Source: Bacillus sp. NP157 (GTDB taxonomy: Bacteria; Pseudomonadota; Gammaproteobacteria; Xanthomonadales; Rhodanobacteraceae). From it: a stretch of DNA of 64,000 bases. How positions within the stretch are numbered: the stretch's first letter is position 1; each line of letters begins with the position of its first letter. Both the position numbers and the translations under genes were made by a program. Below are positions 44,952-56,906 of the stretch, piece by piece. The notes under the pieces were generated by a model. That model was not told where the DNA came from, did not search any database, and was given only the letters and a program-made list of their open reading frames with translations. Location of the stretch: assembly GCA_018889975.1 (NCBI GenBank), contig CP076546.1, positions 4,402,501 to 4,466,500 on the forward strand, in the 5' to 3' direction.

Positions 44952-47132
44952 ATGGAAGTCATTCCTGCCAAAAAACTGACCGACGTCTCCGACGACACCC
45001 CGGTGCCGGCCTATGTGCAGGCGCTGGAAGAGCGCGTGGGTGCCTACCTGCCCAAAGAGCAGGTGTTGCGCATCCGTCGCGCCTTCCTCGTCGGTGCGCT
45101 CGCCCACGACGGGCAGACGCGCAAGTCGGGCGAACCGTACATCACCCATCCGGTGGCGGTGGCGCAGGTGCTGGCCGAACTCGGCCTCGATGCCGAGACG
45201 ATCATCGCGGCGATCCTGCACGACACGCTGGAAGACACCCAGCTCAGCCGTGAGGAACTCGCCGGTGCGTTCGGCGAAACCGTCGCCGAACTGGTCGACG
45301 GCGTCACCAAGCTGGACAAGATGCGCTTTTCCAGCCGCGCCGAAGCCGATGCGGAAAGCTTCCGCAAGATGCTGCTGGCGATGGCACGCGACCTGCGCGT
45401 CATCCTGATCAAGCTGTCCGACCGCCTGCATAACATGCGTACGCTGGGTGCGAAGGATGGCGCGTCGCGCCGCCGCATCGCGCGCGAAACGCTCGAAATC
45501 TACGCGCCCATCGCCCAGCGCCTGGGCATGAACAAGTTCAAGGCGGAATTGCAGGACCTTGGCTTCAAGGCCCTCTATCCCGACCGCCATCGGATCATCG
45601 GCGAGCGCATCCGCGCCGCGCTCGGTAATCGTCGCGAGGCCATGGCGAAGATCGAGATGGCGCTGGAGGGCCGGCTCGCCGCCGACAAGATTCCTGGCCG
45701 TGCGGTCAGCCGGATCAAGTCGGCCTGGAGCATCTATTCGAAGATGCGCAACGAGCACAAGTCGTTCGCGCAGCTCATGGATGTCTACGGCTTCCGCGTC
45801 ATCACCGACTCCGCCATGCATTGCTACATGGCCCTGGGTTCGGTGCACGGCCTGTACAAGCCGGTCGATGCACGCTTCAAGGATTTCATCGCGATCCCGA
45901 AGGGCAACGGCTACCAGTCGCTGCACACCGTGTTGCTGGGGCCGTTCGGTGCGCCCATCGAAATCCAGATCCGCACCTCGGAAATGGAATCCGTTGCCGA
46001 GCGCGGCGTGGCGGCGCACTGGGCGTACAAGACCGATTCCGGCCCGGCCAACTCGGCGCAGCTTCGCGCGCGCGAGTGGATCTCGGCGCTGGCCGACAGC
46101 CAGGCGCATACGTCGTCCAGCACCGAATTCCTGGAGAACGTGAAGATCGACCTGTTCCCGGACGAGGTCTATCTGTTCACCCCGCGCGGCGACATCTTCT
46201 CGCTGCCGCGCAATGCCACCGCGCTGGACTTCGCCTACGCCGTGCATACCGACGTGGGCGACCACGCCGTGGCCGCGCGCGTCGACAAGAAGCTGGTCCC
46301 GCTGCGCACGCGGCTGGTCTCGGGGCAGGTCGTGGAAGTCATCACCGCGCCCTCGGCCGTGCCCAACCCGGCGTGGCTGGAAGCCGTCGTCACCGGCAAG
46401 GCGCGCACCGCGATCCGCCAGTACCTGAAACACCTGCAGCACGAAGACGCCGTGGACTTCGGCCATCGCATGCTCGATCGCGCGCTCGATGCGCGCGGCC
46501 TCAGCCTGGATGCCGTGCCGCCGGCCGTGCTCGATCGTTTCCTCGACGAGTCGAAGTTCAAGCGACTGGAAGAACTGCTCTCCGAAATCGCGCTCGGCAA
46601 CCGCTTCGCCGACCAGGTCGCCGCGCAGCTGGTCAGCGTCATCGGCCCCCGCGACAGCCACCCGCAGGCCTCCACCGAGCACAGCGTCGAGAAGATCCGG
46701 ATCAGTGGTGCCGAACGCGGCGTGCTCAGCTTCGGCAACTGCTGTCACCCGCTGCCGGGCGACGAGATCATCGGTTTCCTGTCGTCGGGCAAGGGCATCG
46801 TCGTGCACCGGGTGGAATGCCCGAACGTCGCCGAGTTCCGCAAGACGCCCGAGCGCATCGTCGCCATCGAATGGGACCGCGACGTCTCCGGCGACTACCG
46901 CGCCGAACTGCGCATCGAAGTGCTCAACCGCCCGGGCGTCCTCGCCACGGTCGCGGCCGCGATCGCCGACGCAGGCTCGAACATCGAGAACGTCGAGTAC
47001 ATCGAGCGCGACAGCACGGCGGCGACGCTGCTCTTCGCGATCGAGGTCAAGGGCCGCAAGCACCTGGCCGACGTAATGCGCCGCGTACGCCGCACCGGCG
47101 TGGTCAGCGGCGTCTATCGCCACCCCCTGTAG
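44952..47132 (+). CDS. spoT: Bifunctional (p)ppGpp synthetase/hydrolase
   Basis: This 726-residue RSH protein has an HD hydrolase domain (HDTLEDTQL and RLHNMRTL), a synthetase domain (SIYSKMRNEHKSFAQLMDVYGF), a TGS domain (VYLFTPRGDIFSLPRN), a zinc-finger-like region with CCHPLPGDEI, and a C-terminal ACT domain ending VVSGVYRHPL. The hydrolase and synthetase motifs look complete. Its TAG stop is formed by the first bases of a REP copy, so the repeat begins inside the coding sequence. Confidence 0.97.
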   Translation: MEVIPAKKLTDVSDDTPVPAYVQALEERVGAYLPKEQVLRIRRAFLVGALAHDGQTRKSGEPYITHPVAVAQVLAELGLDAETIIAAILHDTLEDTQLSREELAGAFGETVAELVDGVTKLDKMRFSSRAEADAESFRKMLLAMARDLRVILIKLSDRLHNMRTLGAKDGASRRRIARETLEIYAPIAQRLGMNKFKAELQDLGFKALYPDRHRIIGERIRAALGNRREAMAKIEMALEGRLAADKIPGRAVSRIKSAWSIYSKMRNEHKSFAQLMDVYGFRVITDSAMHCYMALGSVHGLYKPVDARFKDFIAIPKGNGYQSLHTVLLGPFGAPIEIQIRTSEMESVAERGVAAHWAYKTDSGPANSAQLRAREWISALADSQAHTSSSTEFLENVKIDLFPDEVYLFTPRGDIFSLPRNATALDFAYAVHTDVGDHAVAARVDKKLVPLRTRLVSGQVVEVITAPSAVPNPAWLEAVVTGKARTAIRQYLKHLQHEDAVDFGHRMLDRALDARGLSLDAVPPAVLDRFLDESKFKRLEELLSEIALGNRFADQVAAQLVSVIGPRDSHPQASTEHSVEKIRISGAERGVLSFGNCCHPLPGDEIIGFLSSGKGIVVHRVECPNVAEFRKTPERIVAIEWDRDVSGDYRAELRIEVLNRPGVLATVAAAIADAGSNIENVEYIERDSTAATLLFAIEVKGRKHLADVMRRVRRTGVVSGVYRHPL

Positions 47133-47150
47133 GAGCGCGCCTGCGCGCGA
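47129..47150 (+). repeat. REP hairpin overlapping the spoT stop
   Basis: Forward REP whose GTAG head contains the stop codon of spoT at 47130-47132. It sits in the spoT-ridA gap, where it could stabilise the transcript's 3' end. Confidence 0.88.
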
Positions 47151-47180
47151 ATCGGCGCACGTCCGGCGCATCGAACCGAC

Positions 47181-47214
47181 GCACGATCCAGCGCACGATC
47201 CAGCGCACGATCCG
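47181..47214. repeat. Three tandem 12-base copies
   Basis: GCACGATCCAGC occurs twice in full and then as a partial third copy, 30 bases after the REP. It lies before the ridA start and looks like replication slippage. Confidence 0.85.
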
Positions 47215-47249
47215 GTTAATATCGTTGCCTGACCCCACAAGGCATCCCC

Positions 47250-47633
47250 ATGACCCGCAGCATCATCGCCACCGACAAGGCTCCGGCCGCCATTGGCCCG
47301 TATTCGCAGGGCGTTCGCGCCGGCAACACCGTGTATTTCTCGGGCCAGATCCCGCTGGATCCGGCCACGGGCAGCCTCGTCGAGGGCGATATCACGGTGC
47401 AGACCCGGCGTGTGTTCGACAACCTGGTCGCCGTGGCCGAAGCGGCTGGCGGCAAGCTCTCCGACATCGTCCGCGTGGGCATCTACGTCACCGACCTGGG
47501 CGACTTCGCCGCCGTGAACGCGGTGATGGCCGAGTACTTCCAGCAGCCGTACCCGGCGCGTTCCACCATCGAAGTCTCGGCCCTGCCCAAGGGTGCGAAC
47601 GTCGAGGTCGACGCGATCCTCGTCCTGCCGTAA
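47250..47633 (+). CDS. ridA: RidA reactive-intermediate deaminase
   Basis: This 127-residue protein hydrolyses 2-aminoacrylate and related imines. The family features [26 protein letters not shown], and [23 protein letters not shown] with the catalytic Arg, are intact. Its usual neighbours are spoT and recG, as here. Confidence 0.96.
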   Translation: MTRSIIATDKAPAAIGPYSQGVRAGNTVYFSGQIPLDPATGSLVEGDITVQTRRVFDNLVAVAEAAGGKLSDIVRVGIYVTDLGDFAAVNAVMAEYFQQPYPARSTIEVSALPKGANVEVDAILVLP

Positions 47634-47655
47634 CCGCAAGGCCGCCGCCATTCCC

Positions 47656-49757
<2,102 letters not shown>

Positions 49758-49773
<16 letters not shown>

Positions 49774-50747
49774 GCCGCCGCAAGGCCCAGGTGTTCGCGG
49801 ACACGCATGGCTACCCACGCGGTCTCGCGCAGCACCGGTTGCACCGGTGGGGTGCTGGCGTCGATGGCGTGCAGGCGGCGGGTGTCGCGTAGCTCGGCGT
49901 GGAAGCGCTCGAGCTTCGCCGGCAGGGGCTGGGTCGCCAGGGTGTGCACGGGGCGGCCGGTGGCGCAGGCTTCGCTCAGCATGTTGACCGAATCGGCCGT
50001 GACCACCAGTCGGTCGGCCCAGCCGAGCACGCCGGGGTAGGGATTGGGATCGTCGTCGCCGGGCGCCCAGAAGAAACCCGGCATGCCCTGCACGGCGGCG
50101 CGGACCATCGGCAGCAATGCCGACGGCGTGCGTCGCGAGGCGAGCACCATCACCGAACCGCCCTCGCTGGCATGCCGGCGCTTCACGCCTTCCAGCAACG
50201 CCGCGAGTTCCCCCGCATCCATCGTGCCGCCGTGGCGCGGGCCGCCGAGCAAGACGCCCAGGCGGGGGCCGGGCAGGTCGCCGAATTCCGCGAAGGCCTC
50301 GCGTGCATCCGCCAGCCACGCGTCGTCGACCGGGTTGAGCGAGCCCAGCGGGGTCAGCACGTTGTCGCCGTGCAGCTGGTCGTGCTTCGGTGCGACCACC
50401 AGGTCCCAGGCGTCGGTGCCGACGCGCGGGTCGAGGATCTGCACGGCCAGCGTGCGGCCTCCGGATCCGTCGCGGACCTGCCGGGTCGCCCACGCCGCGG
50501 CCCGGCCGCAGCCGATCACCAGGGCCGGCCAGGGCGGCCGCAAGCCCCCTGCCTGGCGGGACAGGGCAAGCCGCGAGCCGGGTAGCAGGCGCGGCGCAAA
50601 CCAGGCCCACGGCGCGCGCAGGTCGACCACGATCTCGCGGATCGACGGGGTCAGCGCCTCGGCCAGGGCAAGGGCCTGGCGGCGGTTGCCGGCGGCGCCA
50701 TCGGTCACCACCCAGCACGAACCCGGAGCGAGCGAAGTGGCACTCAC
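49758..50747 (-). CDS. ELM1-like (mitochondrial fission ELM1 family) protein
   Basis: This 329-residue protein has a GT-B-like pattern with [21 protein letters not shown] at the start, [25 protein letters not shown] in the middle and [23 protein letters not shown] near the end, all typical of bacterial ELM1-family proteins. Members probably act as glycosyltransferase-like enzymes. The gene begins with a GTG. Context with LPS genes is suggestive but not proof. Confidence 0.84.
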
Positions 50748-50884
50748 GCGGGGTCCGGTCGGTCGATTGTTGTCGATTTCGGCACAGTTCGTTCCTTAGC
50801 CGACCAGTCCACGAGCCCACGAGCCCGCTTACACTGTCGGAATGCCGGGCTCGTCCGGCGCCCGATCACTGTACAAGGAAATCC

Positions 50885-51478
50885 ATGAGCGCCCCGTTGC
50901 CCGATGCCTCGCTTGACCAGCTTTTCCGCAACGCCCGCACCTTCAACGCGTGGCAGGAGAAGGACGTCACCGACGAACAGCTGCACCAGCTGTACGACCT
51001 GGTGAAGATGGGCCCGACCTCGGCGAACTCGTCGCCGATGCGCCTGGTCTTCATCAAGTCGAAGGACGCTAAGGAACGTCTCAAGCCGTTTCTCTCTGAG
51101 AACAATCTTGAGAAGACCATGCTGGCCCCGGTGACCGCCATCGTCGCCACCGACTTCTCGTTCCACGACCAGCTGCCGAAGCTGTTCCCGCACGTGGACG
51201 CGCGCAGCTGGTTCACCGGCAACGAGCCGCTGATCCAGGCCACCGCGTTCCGCAACTCGTCGCTGCAGGGTGCCTACGTGATCCTGGCCGCCCGCGCGCT
51301 GGGGCTGGATTGCGGCCCGATGTCGGGCTACGACCAGGCCGGCCTCGATGCGGAGTTCTTCGCCGGCTCGCAGGTCAAGTCGAACTTCCTGATCAACATC
51401 GGCTACGGCAACCCGGACAAGAACCTCTTTGGCCGCCTGCCGCGCCTCGATTTCGAAGAAGCCGCCCAGGTCCTCTGA
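50885..51478 (+). CDS. rutE: Nitroreductase-family malonic semialdehyde reductase-like protein
   Basis: This 197-residue flavoprotein has [31 protein letters not shown] and [19 protein letters not shown], which match RutE/HadB-type nitroreductases. The other rut genes are absent, so the role is general NAD(P)H-dependent reduction of a small aldehyde or quinone; assignment to pyrimidine breakdown is not supported. A start at 50885 fits the family length. Confidence 0.87.
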   Translation: MSAPLPDASLDQLFRNARTFNAWQEKDVTDEQLHQLYDLVKMGPTSANSSPMRLVFIKSKDAKERLKPFLSENNLEKTMLAPVTAIVATDFSFHDQLPKLFPHVDARSWFTGNEPLIQATAFRNSSLQGAYVILAARALGLDCGPMSGYDQAGLDAEFFAGSQVKSNFLINIGYGNPDKNLFGRLPRLDFEEAAQVL

Positions 51479-51549
51479 ACCCCTTTCCCGCGGTGGCGTC
51501 GACGCCCCGCAGATACTGGCCGTACCCACCCTACTGCAGGAGCTACATC

Positions 51550-52134
51550 ATGCGCGCTCTCCGTTACGTCGCCCTCGCGGGCCTGCTCGCCGTCGCCGGC
51601 AATGCCGCCGCCGCCCCGGTCACCTACAAGCTCGACCCGGGCCACACCATGGTCCTGTTCAGCTGGAACCACTTCGGCTTCTCCAACCCGACCGCCAACC
51701 TCGGCAGCGTCGACGGCACCCTCGTCTATGACGAGAAGGACCCGACCAAGGCCACCGTCGAAGCCACCCTGCCGCTCACCGGCCTGGACACCTTCGTGCC
51801 GAAGCTGGACGAGCACCTGAAGTCGGCCGATTTCCTCGACGCCGCCAAGTTCCCGACCGTCACCTTCAAGAGCACCAAGGTCGCGACCGCGGGCAAGGAC
51901 AAGCTGAAGGTCACCGGCGACCTGACCGTGCACGGCGTGACCAAGCCGGTCACCCTCGACGTCACCCTGAACAAGATCGGCCCGCACCCGATGATGAAGG
52001 TGCAGACGGTCGGCTTCGACGCCACCACCACGATCAAGCGCTCGGACTTCGGCGTCGGCGCCTACGTCCCGAACGTGTCGGATGAGATCAAGATCCGCAT
52101 TACCACCGAAGCCCACGACGCCTCGGCCAAGTAA
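51550..52134 (+). CDS. Secreted YceI-family protein
   Basis: This 194-residue protein has a signal peptide (LLAVAGNAAAA) and the YceI lipocalin-like barrel: YKLDPGHTMVLFSWNHFGFSN, DEHLKSADFLDAAKFPTVTFKS, LTVHGVTKPVTLDV and KRSDFGVGAYVPNVSDEIKI. Related proteins bind isoprenoid lipids. A REP and a terminator follow within 90 bases. Confidence 0.95.
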   Translation: MRALRYVALAGLLAVAGNAAAAPVTYKLDPGHTMVLFSWNHFGFSNPTANLGSVDGTLVYDEKDPTKATVEATLPLTGLDTFVPKLDEHLKSADFLDAAKFPTVTFKSTKVATAGKDKLKVTGDLTVHGVTKPVTLDVTLNKIGPHPMMKVQTVGFDATTTIKRSDFGVGAYVPNVSDEIKIRITTEAHDASAK

Positions 52135-52149
52135 CGCTTTAGACGCACT

Positions 52150-52171
52150 GTAGGAGCGCGCCTGCGCGCGA
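52150..52171 (+). repeat. REP hairpin, forward copy
   Basis: Forward REP between yceI and its terminator. Confidence 0.88.
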
Positions 52172-52184
52172 AACCTACAACGCG

Positions 52185-52221
52185 AAAAAACCGCCCCTCC
52201 CCCGAGTGGGCGGTTTTTTTT
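52185..52221 (+). terminator. Rho-independent terminator
   Basis: ACCGCCC and GGGCGGT form a stem around CTCCCCCGAGT, with an A-run before and an eight-base T-run after. It terminates yceI; the A-run makes it bidirectional. Confidence 0.9.
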
Positions 52222-52300
52222 GTTCCGGTTACCCCTTTTCCAGGGGCCATACACCATTTTTTGAAAAGATCCGGTGCGCCGGGCCATCCCCCGCCCCCCT

Positions 52301-52322
52301 TCGCGCGCAGGCGCGCTCCTGC
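52301..52322 (-). repeat. REP hairpin, reverse copy
   Basis: Reverse REP, one base off at its last position, between the terminator and the zinc-finger gene. With the forward copy 130 bases upstream it forms an inverted REP pair. Confidence 0.85.
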
Positions 52323-52406
52323 ACGAGCGGGCCGACGCAGGGTCTGGTGCGTTCCTGCTAACATCATGGGCGTCCCCGGTTTCACCGCATCGCCCGGAGT
52401 TATCCC

Positions 52407-52613
52407 ATGCGCCCCAATCCCGCGGCCGCGCCGCTTATCCCGGCGAACGCCGAAAATCGTTACGAAGTGACGCACGCCGACCTTCCGCTGTCGTGCCCGA
52501 TGCCGGGCATGTACCTGTGGAATTCGCATCCGAAGGTGTACCTGCCCATCGTCGACGAGGGCGGCACCTCGAAGTGCTCGTACTGCGGCGCGAACTACGT
52601 ACTCAAAGACTGA
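52407..52613 (+). CDS. zf-CHCC zinc-finger protein
   Basis: This 68-residue protein has the CHCC ligands C30, H41, C57 and C60 in SCPMPG, SHPKVYLP and CSYCGANY, as in the NDUFS6/zf-CHCC family. Bacterial members are small and of unclear role. It lies upstream of the LPS glycosyltransferases, which is common in xanthomonads. Confidence 0.9.
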   Translation: MRPNPAAAPLIPANAENRYEVTHADLPLSCPMPGMYLWNSHPKVYLPIVDEGGTSKCSYCGANYVLKD

Positions 52614-52673
52614 CCGGCCCGGGCGGGCACGCATCCTGCATCGCCCGCTAATTCCTCTCATCCGGACCGAAGC

Positions 52674-53813
52674 ATGGCCACCGTCTTCCCCTCCCGGACG
52701 ATGACCGTCGTACAACTGGTACCCGCCCTGCATTCGGGCGGCGCTGAGCGTTCGACCCTGGAAATTGCCAAGGCGCTGGTCGAGGCGGGGCACCGCTCGG
52801 TCGTGGTTTCCGCCGGTGGCCGGCTGGTCGCCCAGCTCGAAGCCGAAGGCAGCGAGCACGTCACGCTGCCGATCGGCCGCAAGTCGCTGGGCACGCTGTT
52901 CACCGTCGGCAAGCTGCGCCGCGTGTTGCGCGAGCTCAAGCCGGACATCGTCCATGCCCGTTCCCGCCTGCCGGGCTGGATCGGCTGGTGGGCAATGAAG
53001 GGCGTGAAGCCGCGCCCGCACTTCGTCACCACGGTGCACGGCCTGAACAGCCCGGGCCACTACAGCAGCATCCTGCTGCGTGGCGAGCGGGTCATCGTGG
53101 TCTCGCAGACGCTGCGCGACTACGTGCTGCGGCACTACCCGAACGACATCTCCACGGCACGCATCGCGGTGATCCCGCGCGGCGTCGACACCGAAGCGTT
53201 CCCGTACGGCTATCGCCCCGACGACTCCTGGCAGCGGGCGTTCTTCGAGGAATACCCGCAACTGGAAGGTGGGCCGCTGCTCACCCTGCCGGGTCGCGGT
53301 ACGCGCCTGAAGGGCCACGCGGACGCCATCGAGCTGATCGCCGACCTGCAACACCGGGCGATCGATGCGCGGCTGTTGTTGCTGGGCGCCGACGAACCGG
53401 GGCGCGAAGCCTACGTCGCCGAGATGCGTGAACTGATCCGTGCGCGTGGCCTTGGCGACAAGGTGGTGATCTCGCCGGCGCGTCCGGATATCCGCGACGT
53501 CTACGCCATGTCCAGCCTGGTGCTGCAGCTGTCGCAGCGGCCGGAGTCGTTCGGTCGCACCGTGGTCGAAGCGCTGGCGATGTGCCGCCCGGTCATGGGT
53601 TACGCGCACGGTGGCGTCGGCGAACTGCTGGCCGAACTGTATCCGGCCGGCCGCGTGCCGCTCGGCGACCGCGAACGCCTGGTCGAGCGCGCCGCGGAAC
53701 TGCTTCGCTTCGCACCGCCGATCCCGCCGCCGCGCAGCTACCGGCTGGTCGACATGCAGGCCGCCACCCTGGCGATGTACGCCGAGGTGGTCGAAGGCGT
53801 GCCGGCCGCGTGA
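52674..53813 (+). CDS. GT4 glycosyltransferase
   Basis: This 379-residue GT-B glycosyltransferase has an N-terminal PALHSGGAERSTLEIAKAL loop, VHARSRLPGWIGW, and a C-terminal PESFGRTVVEALAMCRPVMG with the EX7E-type glutamates of GT4. It is likely an LPS core or O-chain transferase. It overlaps the ligase-like gene by 4 bases. Donor and acceptor are unknown. Confidence 0.9.
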   Translation: MATVFPSRTMTVVQLVPALHSGGAERSTLEIAKALVEAGHRSVVVSAGGRLVAQLEAEGSEHVTLPIGRKSLGTLFTVGKLRRVLRELKPDIVHARSRLPGWIGWWAMKGVKPRPHFVTTVHGLNSPGHYSSILLRGERVIVVSQTLRDYVLRHYPNDISTARIAVIPRGVDTEAFPYGYRPDDSWQRAFFEEYPQLEGGPLLTLPGRGTRLKGHADAIELIADLQHRAIDARLLLLGADEPGREAYVAEMRELIRARGLGDKVVISPARPDIRDVYAMSSLVLQLSQRPESFGRTVVEALAMCRPVMGYAHGGVGELLAELYPAGRVPLGDRERLVERAAELLRFAPPIPPPRSYRLVDMQAATLAMYAEVVEGVPAA

Positions 53814-55090
53814 GTGGCGCGTCGCTCACGGCGAACCTGCGCGCCGGCCTGAAGTCCCCGTTGTTGCCCATCTGGCTGGTCCCGGCGCTGTTGCCGGTGG
53901 GCCGCAGCGCCGAGTTCGGCGTGTTCCTCTGCCTGGTTGGCAGCCTCCTGCTGCTGGTCCGCGAGCCGGGGGCGATCCGCCACCATCCCGGTGCGAAGCT
54001 CTTCCTGTGGTTGTTCGCCGCGTATGCCGGCGCCGCGCTGGTCTCGGCGGTGGATGCCGTTGCGCCCGGTAAAAGCTGGGGCACGGTCGCCGGCATCCTG
54101 CGCTTCGCGCCGCTGGGGATCTATACGTGTTTCGCCATGCGCCGGCCCGGCAAGGTCCGCAGCCTGTACATGGCCACGGCCGTGGTCGTGGCGATCTGGG
54201 TCGTGGATGCGTGGGTGCAGGCACTCACCGGCGTCGGCCTGGCCGGGCATTCCGATCCGGAGCGACTGTCCGGCATCTTCGGCCGCGACAACCTGAAGCT
54301 GGGACCCGCGCTTGCCGCGTGTTCGCCGTTCCTGCTCTGGGCGGCGGGCGAGCGCTGGGGTCGCCGCGGGCTGGTCATCGCCTACCTCATCACGCTGGGT
54401 CCGATCCTGCTGGCCGGCTCGCGCGCCTCGTGGCTCTGCTACGGCATCGTTGGCCTGGCCTTCCTCTGGCGTGAAGCCGGCAGCGCGAAACGCTTCCTCG
54501 TGGCATGCGCCGCGGGCGCGCTCGCCGTCGCCCTCGCCGGCACGCTGGCCTGGCAGGTCTCGCCGCGCTTCCGCGAACGCATCGCGCACACCTTGCCTGC
54601 GCTCAACGGCACCGAGGCCGGCGTCGACGCGGCCCTGACCGGTCGCCTCGGCATCTGGACGACCTCGCTGCGCATGTACGCGGCACACCCGATCAACGGC
54701 GTGGGCGTGCGCAGCTTCCGCGTCGCTTATCCGGCCTACGCCACGCCGGGCGACCACTTCCTCACCATCGAGAAGTGCTCGGACGGCGAGGGCGCCTGCC
54801 ATGCCCACCAGGTGCTGCTGGAAGTCGCCACGGAAACTGGCACGCTCGGCCTGCTGGCGTGGCTCGCGGCCGCGGTGCTGGCGCTGCGCGCCTGGTGGCG
54901 CGCCGGGGTGGAAGCGCGCGAGCGGGCGTTCCCGCCGTTCGTCGCCCTGCTGGCGATCCTTTTCCCGTTGAACACGCACATGGCGTTCTACTCCGCGTGG
55001 TGGGGCCTGCTCGCCGCGTGGCTGCTCTCGGTATGGTGCGCGGCGCTGTATGCCGACCTGGGGGATCCGGAGCCGCGGCATGCCGCGTGA
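53810..55090 (+). CDS. O-antigen ligase/polymerase family membrane protein
   Basis: This 426-residue protein has about ten hydrophobic segments and the Wzy_C-type periplasmic loop with GRLGIWTTSLRMYAAHPINGVG and AHQVLLEVATETGTLGLLAWL. These motifs define WaaL/Wzy-like enzymes. The GTG start overlaps the glycosyltransferase stop. The next gene overlaps its end by 11 bases. Whether it is a ligase or a polymerase cannot be settled from sequence. Confidence 0.87.
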   Translation: MSGASLTANLRAGLKSPLLPIWLVPALLPVGRSAEFGVFLCLVGSLLLLVREPGAIRHHPGAKLFLWLFAAYAGAALVSAVDAVAPGKSWGTVAGILRFAPLGIYTCFAMRRPGKVRSLYMATAVVVAIWVVDAWVQALTGVGLAGHSDPERLSGIFGRDNLKLGPALAACSPFLLWAAGERWGRRGLVIAYLITLGPILLAGSRASWLCYGIVGLAFLWREAGSAKRFLVACAAGALAVALAGTLAWQVSPRFRERIAHTLPALNGTEAGVDAALTGRLGIWTTSLRMYAAHPINGVGVRSFRVAYPAYATPGDHFLTIEKCSDGEGACHAHQVLLEVATETGTLGLLAWLAAAVLALRAWWRAGVEARERAFPPFVALLAILFPLNTHMAFYSAWWGLLAAWLLSVWCAALYADLGDPEPRHAA

Positions 55091-55874
55091 GCCGCTCTCG
55101 GTCGTCGTCACCACGTTCAACAACGCCGACACCATCGGTGCCTGCCTGGCCTCGGTCGCCTTCGCCGACGAGATCGTCGTGCTGGACTCCGGTTCGACCG
55201 ACCTGACCCGCCAGATCGCCGAGCAGGCCGGCGCGCGCGTGGCCGTGCAGCCGTTCGCGGGCTACAGCGCACAGAAGCAGGCCGCCATCGACCTGGCGAC
55301 GCATCGCTGGGTGTTGCTGCTGGATTCGGACGAGACCGTGCCGGCGGCCGCCGCGGCGTGCGTGCGCGAGGCGCTCGAATCACCGGCCGTCGCAGGCTAC
55401 GAACTGCTCCGCCGCGAATGGGTGTTCTGGCGCTGGCAGCCCGGCCGTGCGCGGCTGAACCACTACGTGCGCCTGTTCGATCGCACGCGCGCGCGGATGA
55501 GCGGGCACGAGGTGCATGAGAGCGTGGTGGTCGACGGGCCGGTGCGCCGGCTCGATGCGATCCTCGACCATCACGGCGAACGCGATATCGAAGGCCGCGT
55601 CGAGAAAGCCAACCGTTATTCGTCGTTGCAGGTACGCGACCGCCACGTCCGCGAACCTTCTGCCTTGCGCCTGCGCATGGTGGTGTATCCCACGGTGGCC
55701 TTCGTCCGCTATTACTTCGTGCGTGGCCACTGGCGGGGCGGCTGGGCCGGATTCATCGCGGCCCGCGTGCACGCGTTCTACGCCTTCCTCAAATACGCGA
55801 AGCTCTACGAGCTGCGCGTATCACGCCGCCATCGGCATGGCGGGACGGTAGAAGCCGAACGGCGCGACGACTAG
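55080..55874 (+). CDS. GT2 glycosyltransferase, LPS core type
   Basis: This 264-residue GT-A enzyme has VVVTTFNNADTIGACLASV, DEIVVLDSGSTD and LLLDSDE with a DxD-like motif. It resembles the WaaE/KdtX heptosyl or glucosyl core transferases. It lacks a membrane segment. It converges on a VirK-like gene with a 54-base overlap. Confidence 0.88.
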   Translation: MPREPLSVVVTTFNNADTIGACLASVAFADEIVVLDSGSTDLTRQIAEQAGARVAVQPFAGYSAQKQAAIDLATHRWVLLLDSDETVPAAAAACVREALESPAVAGYELLRREWVFWRWQPGRARLNHYVRLFDRTRARMSGHEVHESVVVDGPVRRLDAILDHHGERDIEGRVEKANRYSSLQVRDRHVREPSALRLRMVVYPTVAFVRYYFVRGHWRGGWAGFIAARVHAFYAFLKYAKLYELRVSRRHRHGGTVEAERRDD

Positions 55875-56735
55875 CTCGCACGCTTCCTGGCGCAGCGCCT
55901 CGCGACGGCGGAACTCGCTGCGCCGCTTGCTCTCCACTTCGGCTTCGTCGCGCACCGGCTCGCGGGGTGGCAGGCGATAGAAACCATGGTCGGACAGTTC
56001 GCCACCGGCTTCGATCCAGAAGTTGTCGTAGTCGGCCTTCACCTTGTTGGCGATGCCAGCGAACACGTGGCGATCGTTACCGATGCCCAGCACGTTCTGC
56101 ACGTCGAAGGCGTCGGCCAGGGCACGCACCATCGACAGCAGCAGGTTCTTCGGGCGCAGGCCATGGCACTGCTTCGTCAACTCGCGCACGGCGTCGCGAC
56201 CGGCCTGGTTGGCTGCGCCCTGCAGGCAACCGATGACGATGCTGCGTCCGCCGTCCACGAACGAGAACTGCACGTACGACAGTTGCAGGCCGCTTTCGTC
56301 GGTCAGCGACAGGGCGAGCTCGCCCTCGCGGCCACGGCGGTACGGCGCCTTGAGGATCAACGACAGCTTGCTGCCGTCGCGCAGGGTCAGCTTGCCGGCC
56401 AGTACCTGGCGTTCGCGATACAGCATGTGGAACAGCGCGCGCGGGAAACGCGCCAGGGCGAAATCGTAGTGGTCGCGGATAGCCTGCAGGCGCTGCTCGA
56501 TCGTCCACGCCTTGCTGATGTAGCGGTGCTGGTAGCGTTCCACCAGCACGGTATCCAGCTCGGTGATGCCCGCCATCGCTGGCGACTCGAGGAAGCCCAG
56601 CCACTCGCCGTGCGCACGCCAGCGCGCGATGGAGCGGCCGCAGTACGAAGCGATGGCAGAGAAGGCGTGCGAGGACGAGCTATGCCAGGCGGCACGGCCG
56701 CGCAACGATCGCGCAAAGCGGAACAGGGACTGCAT
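55821..56735 (-). CDS. VirK/YbjX (DUF535) family protein
   Basis: This 304-residue protein has AIRDHYDFALARFPRALFHMLY, SYVQFSFVDGGRSIVIGCLQG and ANKVKADYDNFW, as in DUF535 proteins. VirK affects outer-membrane traits in enteric bacteria. Function here is unknown. Its context beside LPS genes fits an envelope role. Confidence 0.86.
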   Translation of the reverse strand: MQSLFRFARSLRGRAAWHSSSSHAFSAIASYCGRSIARWRAHGEWLGFLESPAMAGITELDTVLVERYQHRYISKAWTIEQRLQAIRDHYDFALARFPRALFHMLYRERQVLAGKLTLRDGSKLSLILKAPYRRGREGELALSLTDESGLQLSYVQFSFVDGGRSIVIGCLQGAANQAGRDAVRELTKQCHGLRPKNLLLSMVRALADAFDVQNVLGIGNDRHVFAGIANKVKADYDNFWIEAGGELSDHGFYRLPPREPVRDEAEVESKRRSEFRRREALRQEACELVVAPFGFYRPAMPMAA

Positions 56736-56906
56736 GGGTAAGTCCGTTTCGTCGGGGAACGACGGACGTTTTACGCTGCGAATTTTTCGCCGGACTTTCG
56801 CGAAATGACGCGATTTAGCCGCGGTTGCCGCGTAGAAAGTTTCGGGAAAGTCCGGGGAAAGACTCGCCCTCCGACATGCCCCTGCGTCGCAGGTTGCCGC
56901 CCCGTT

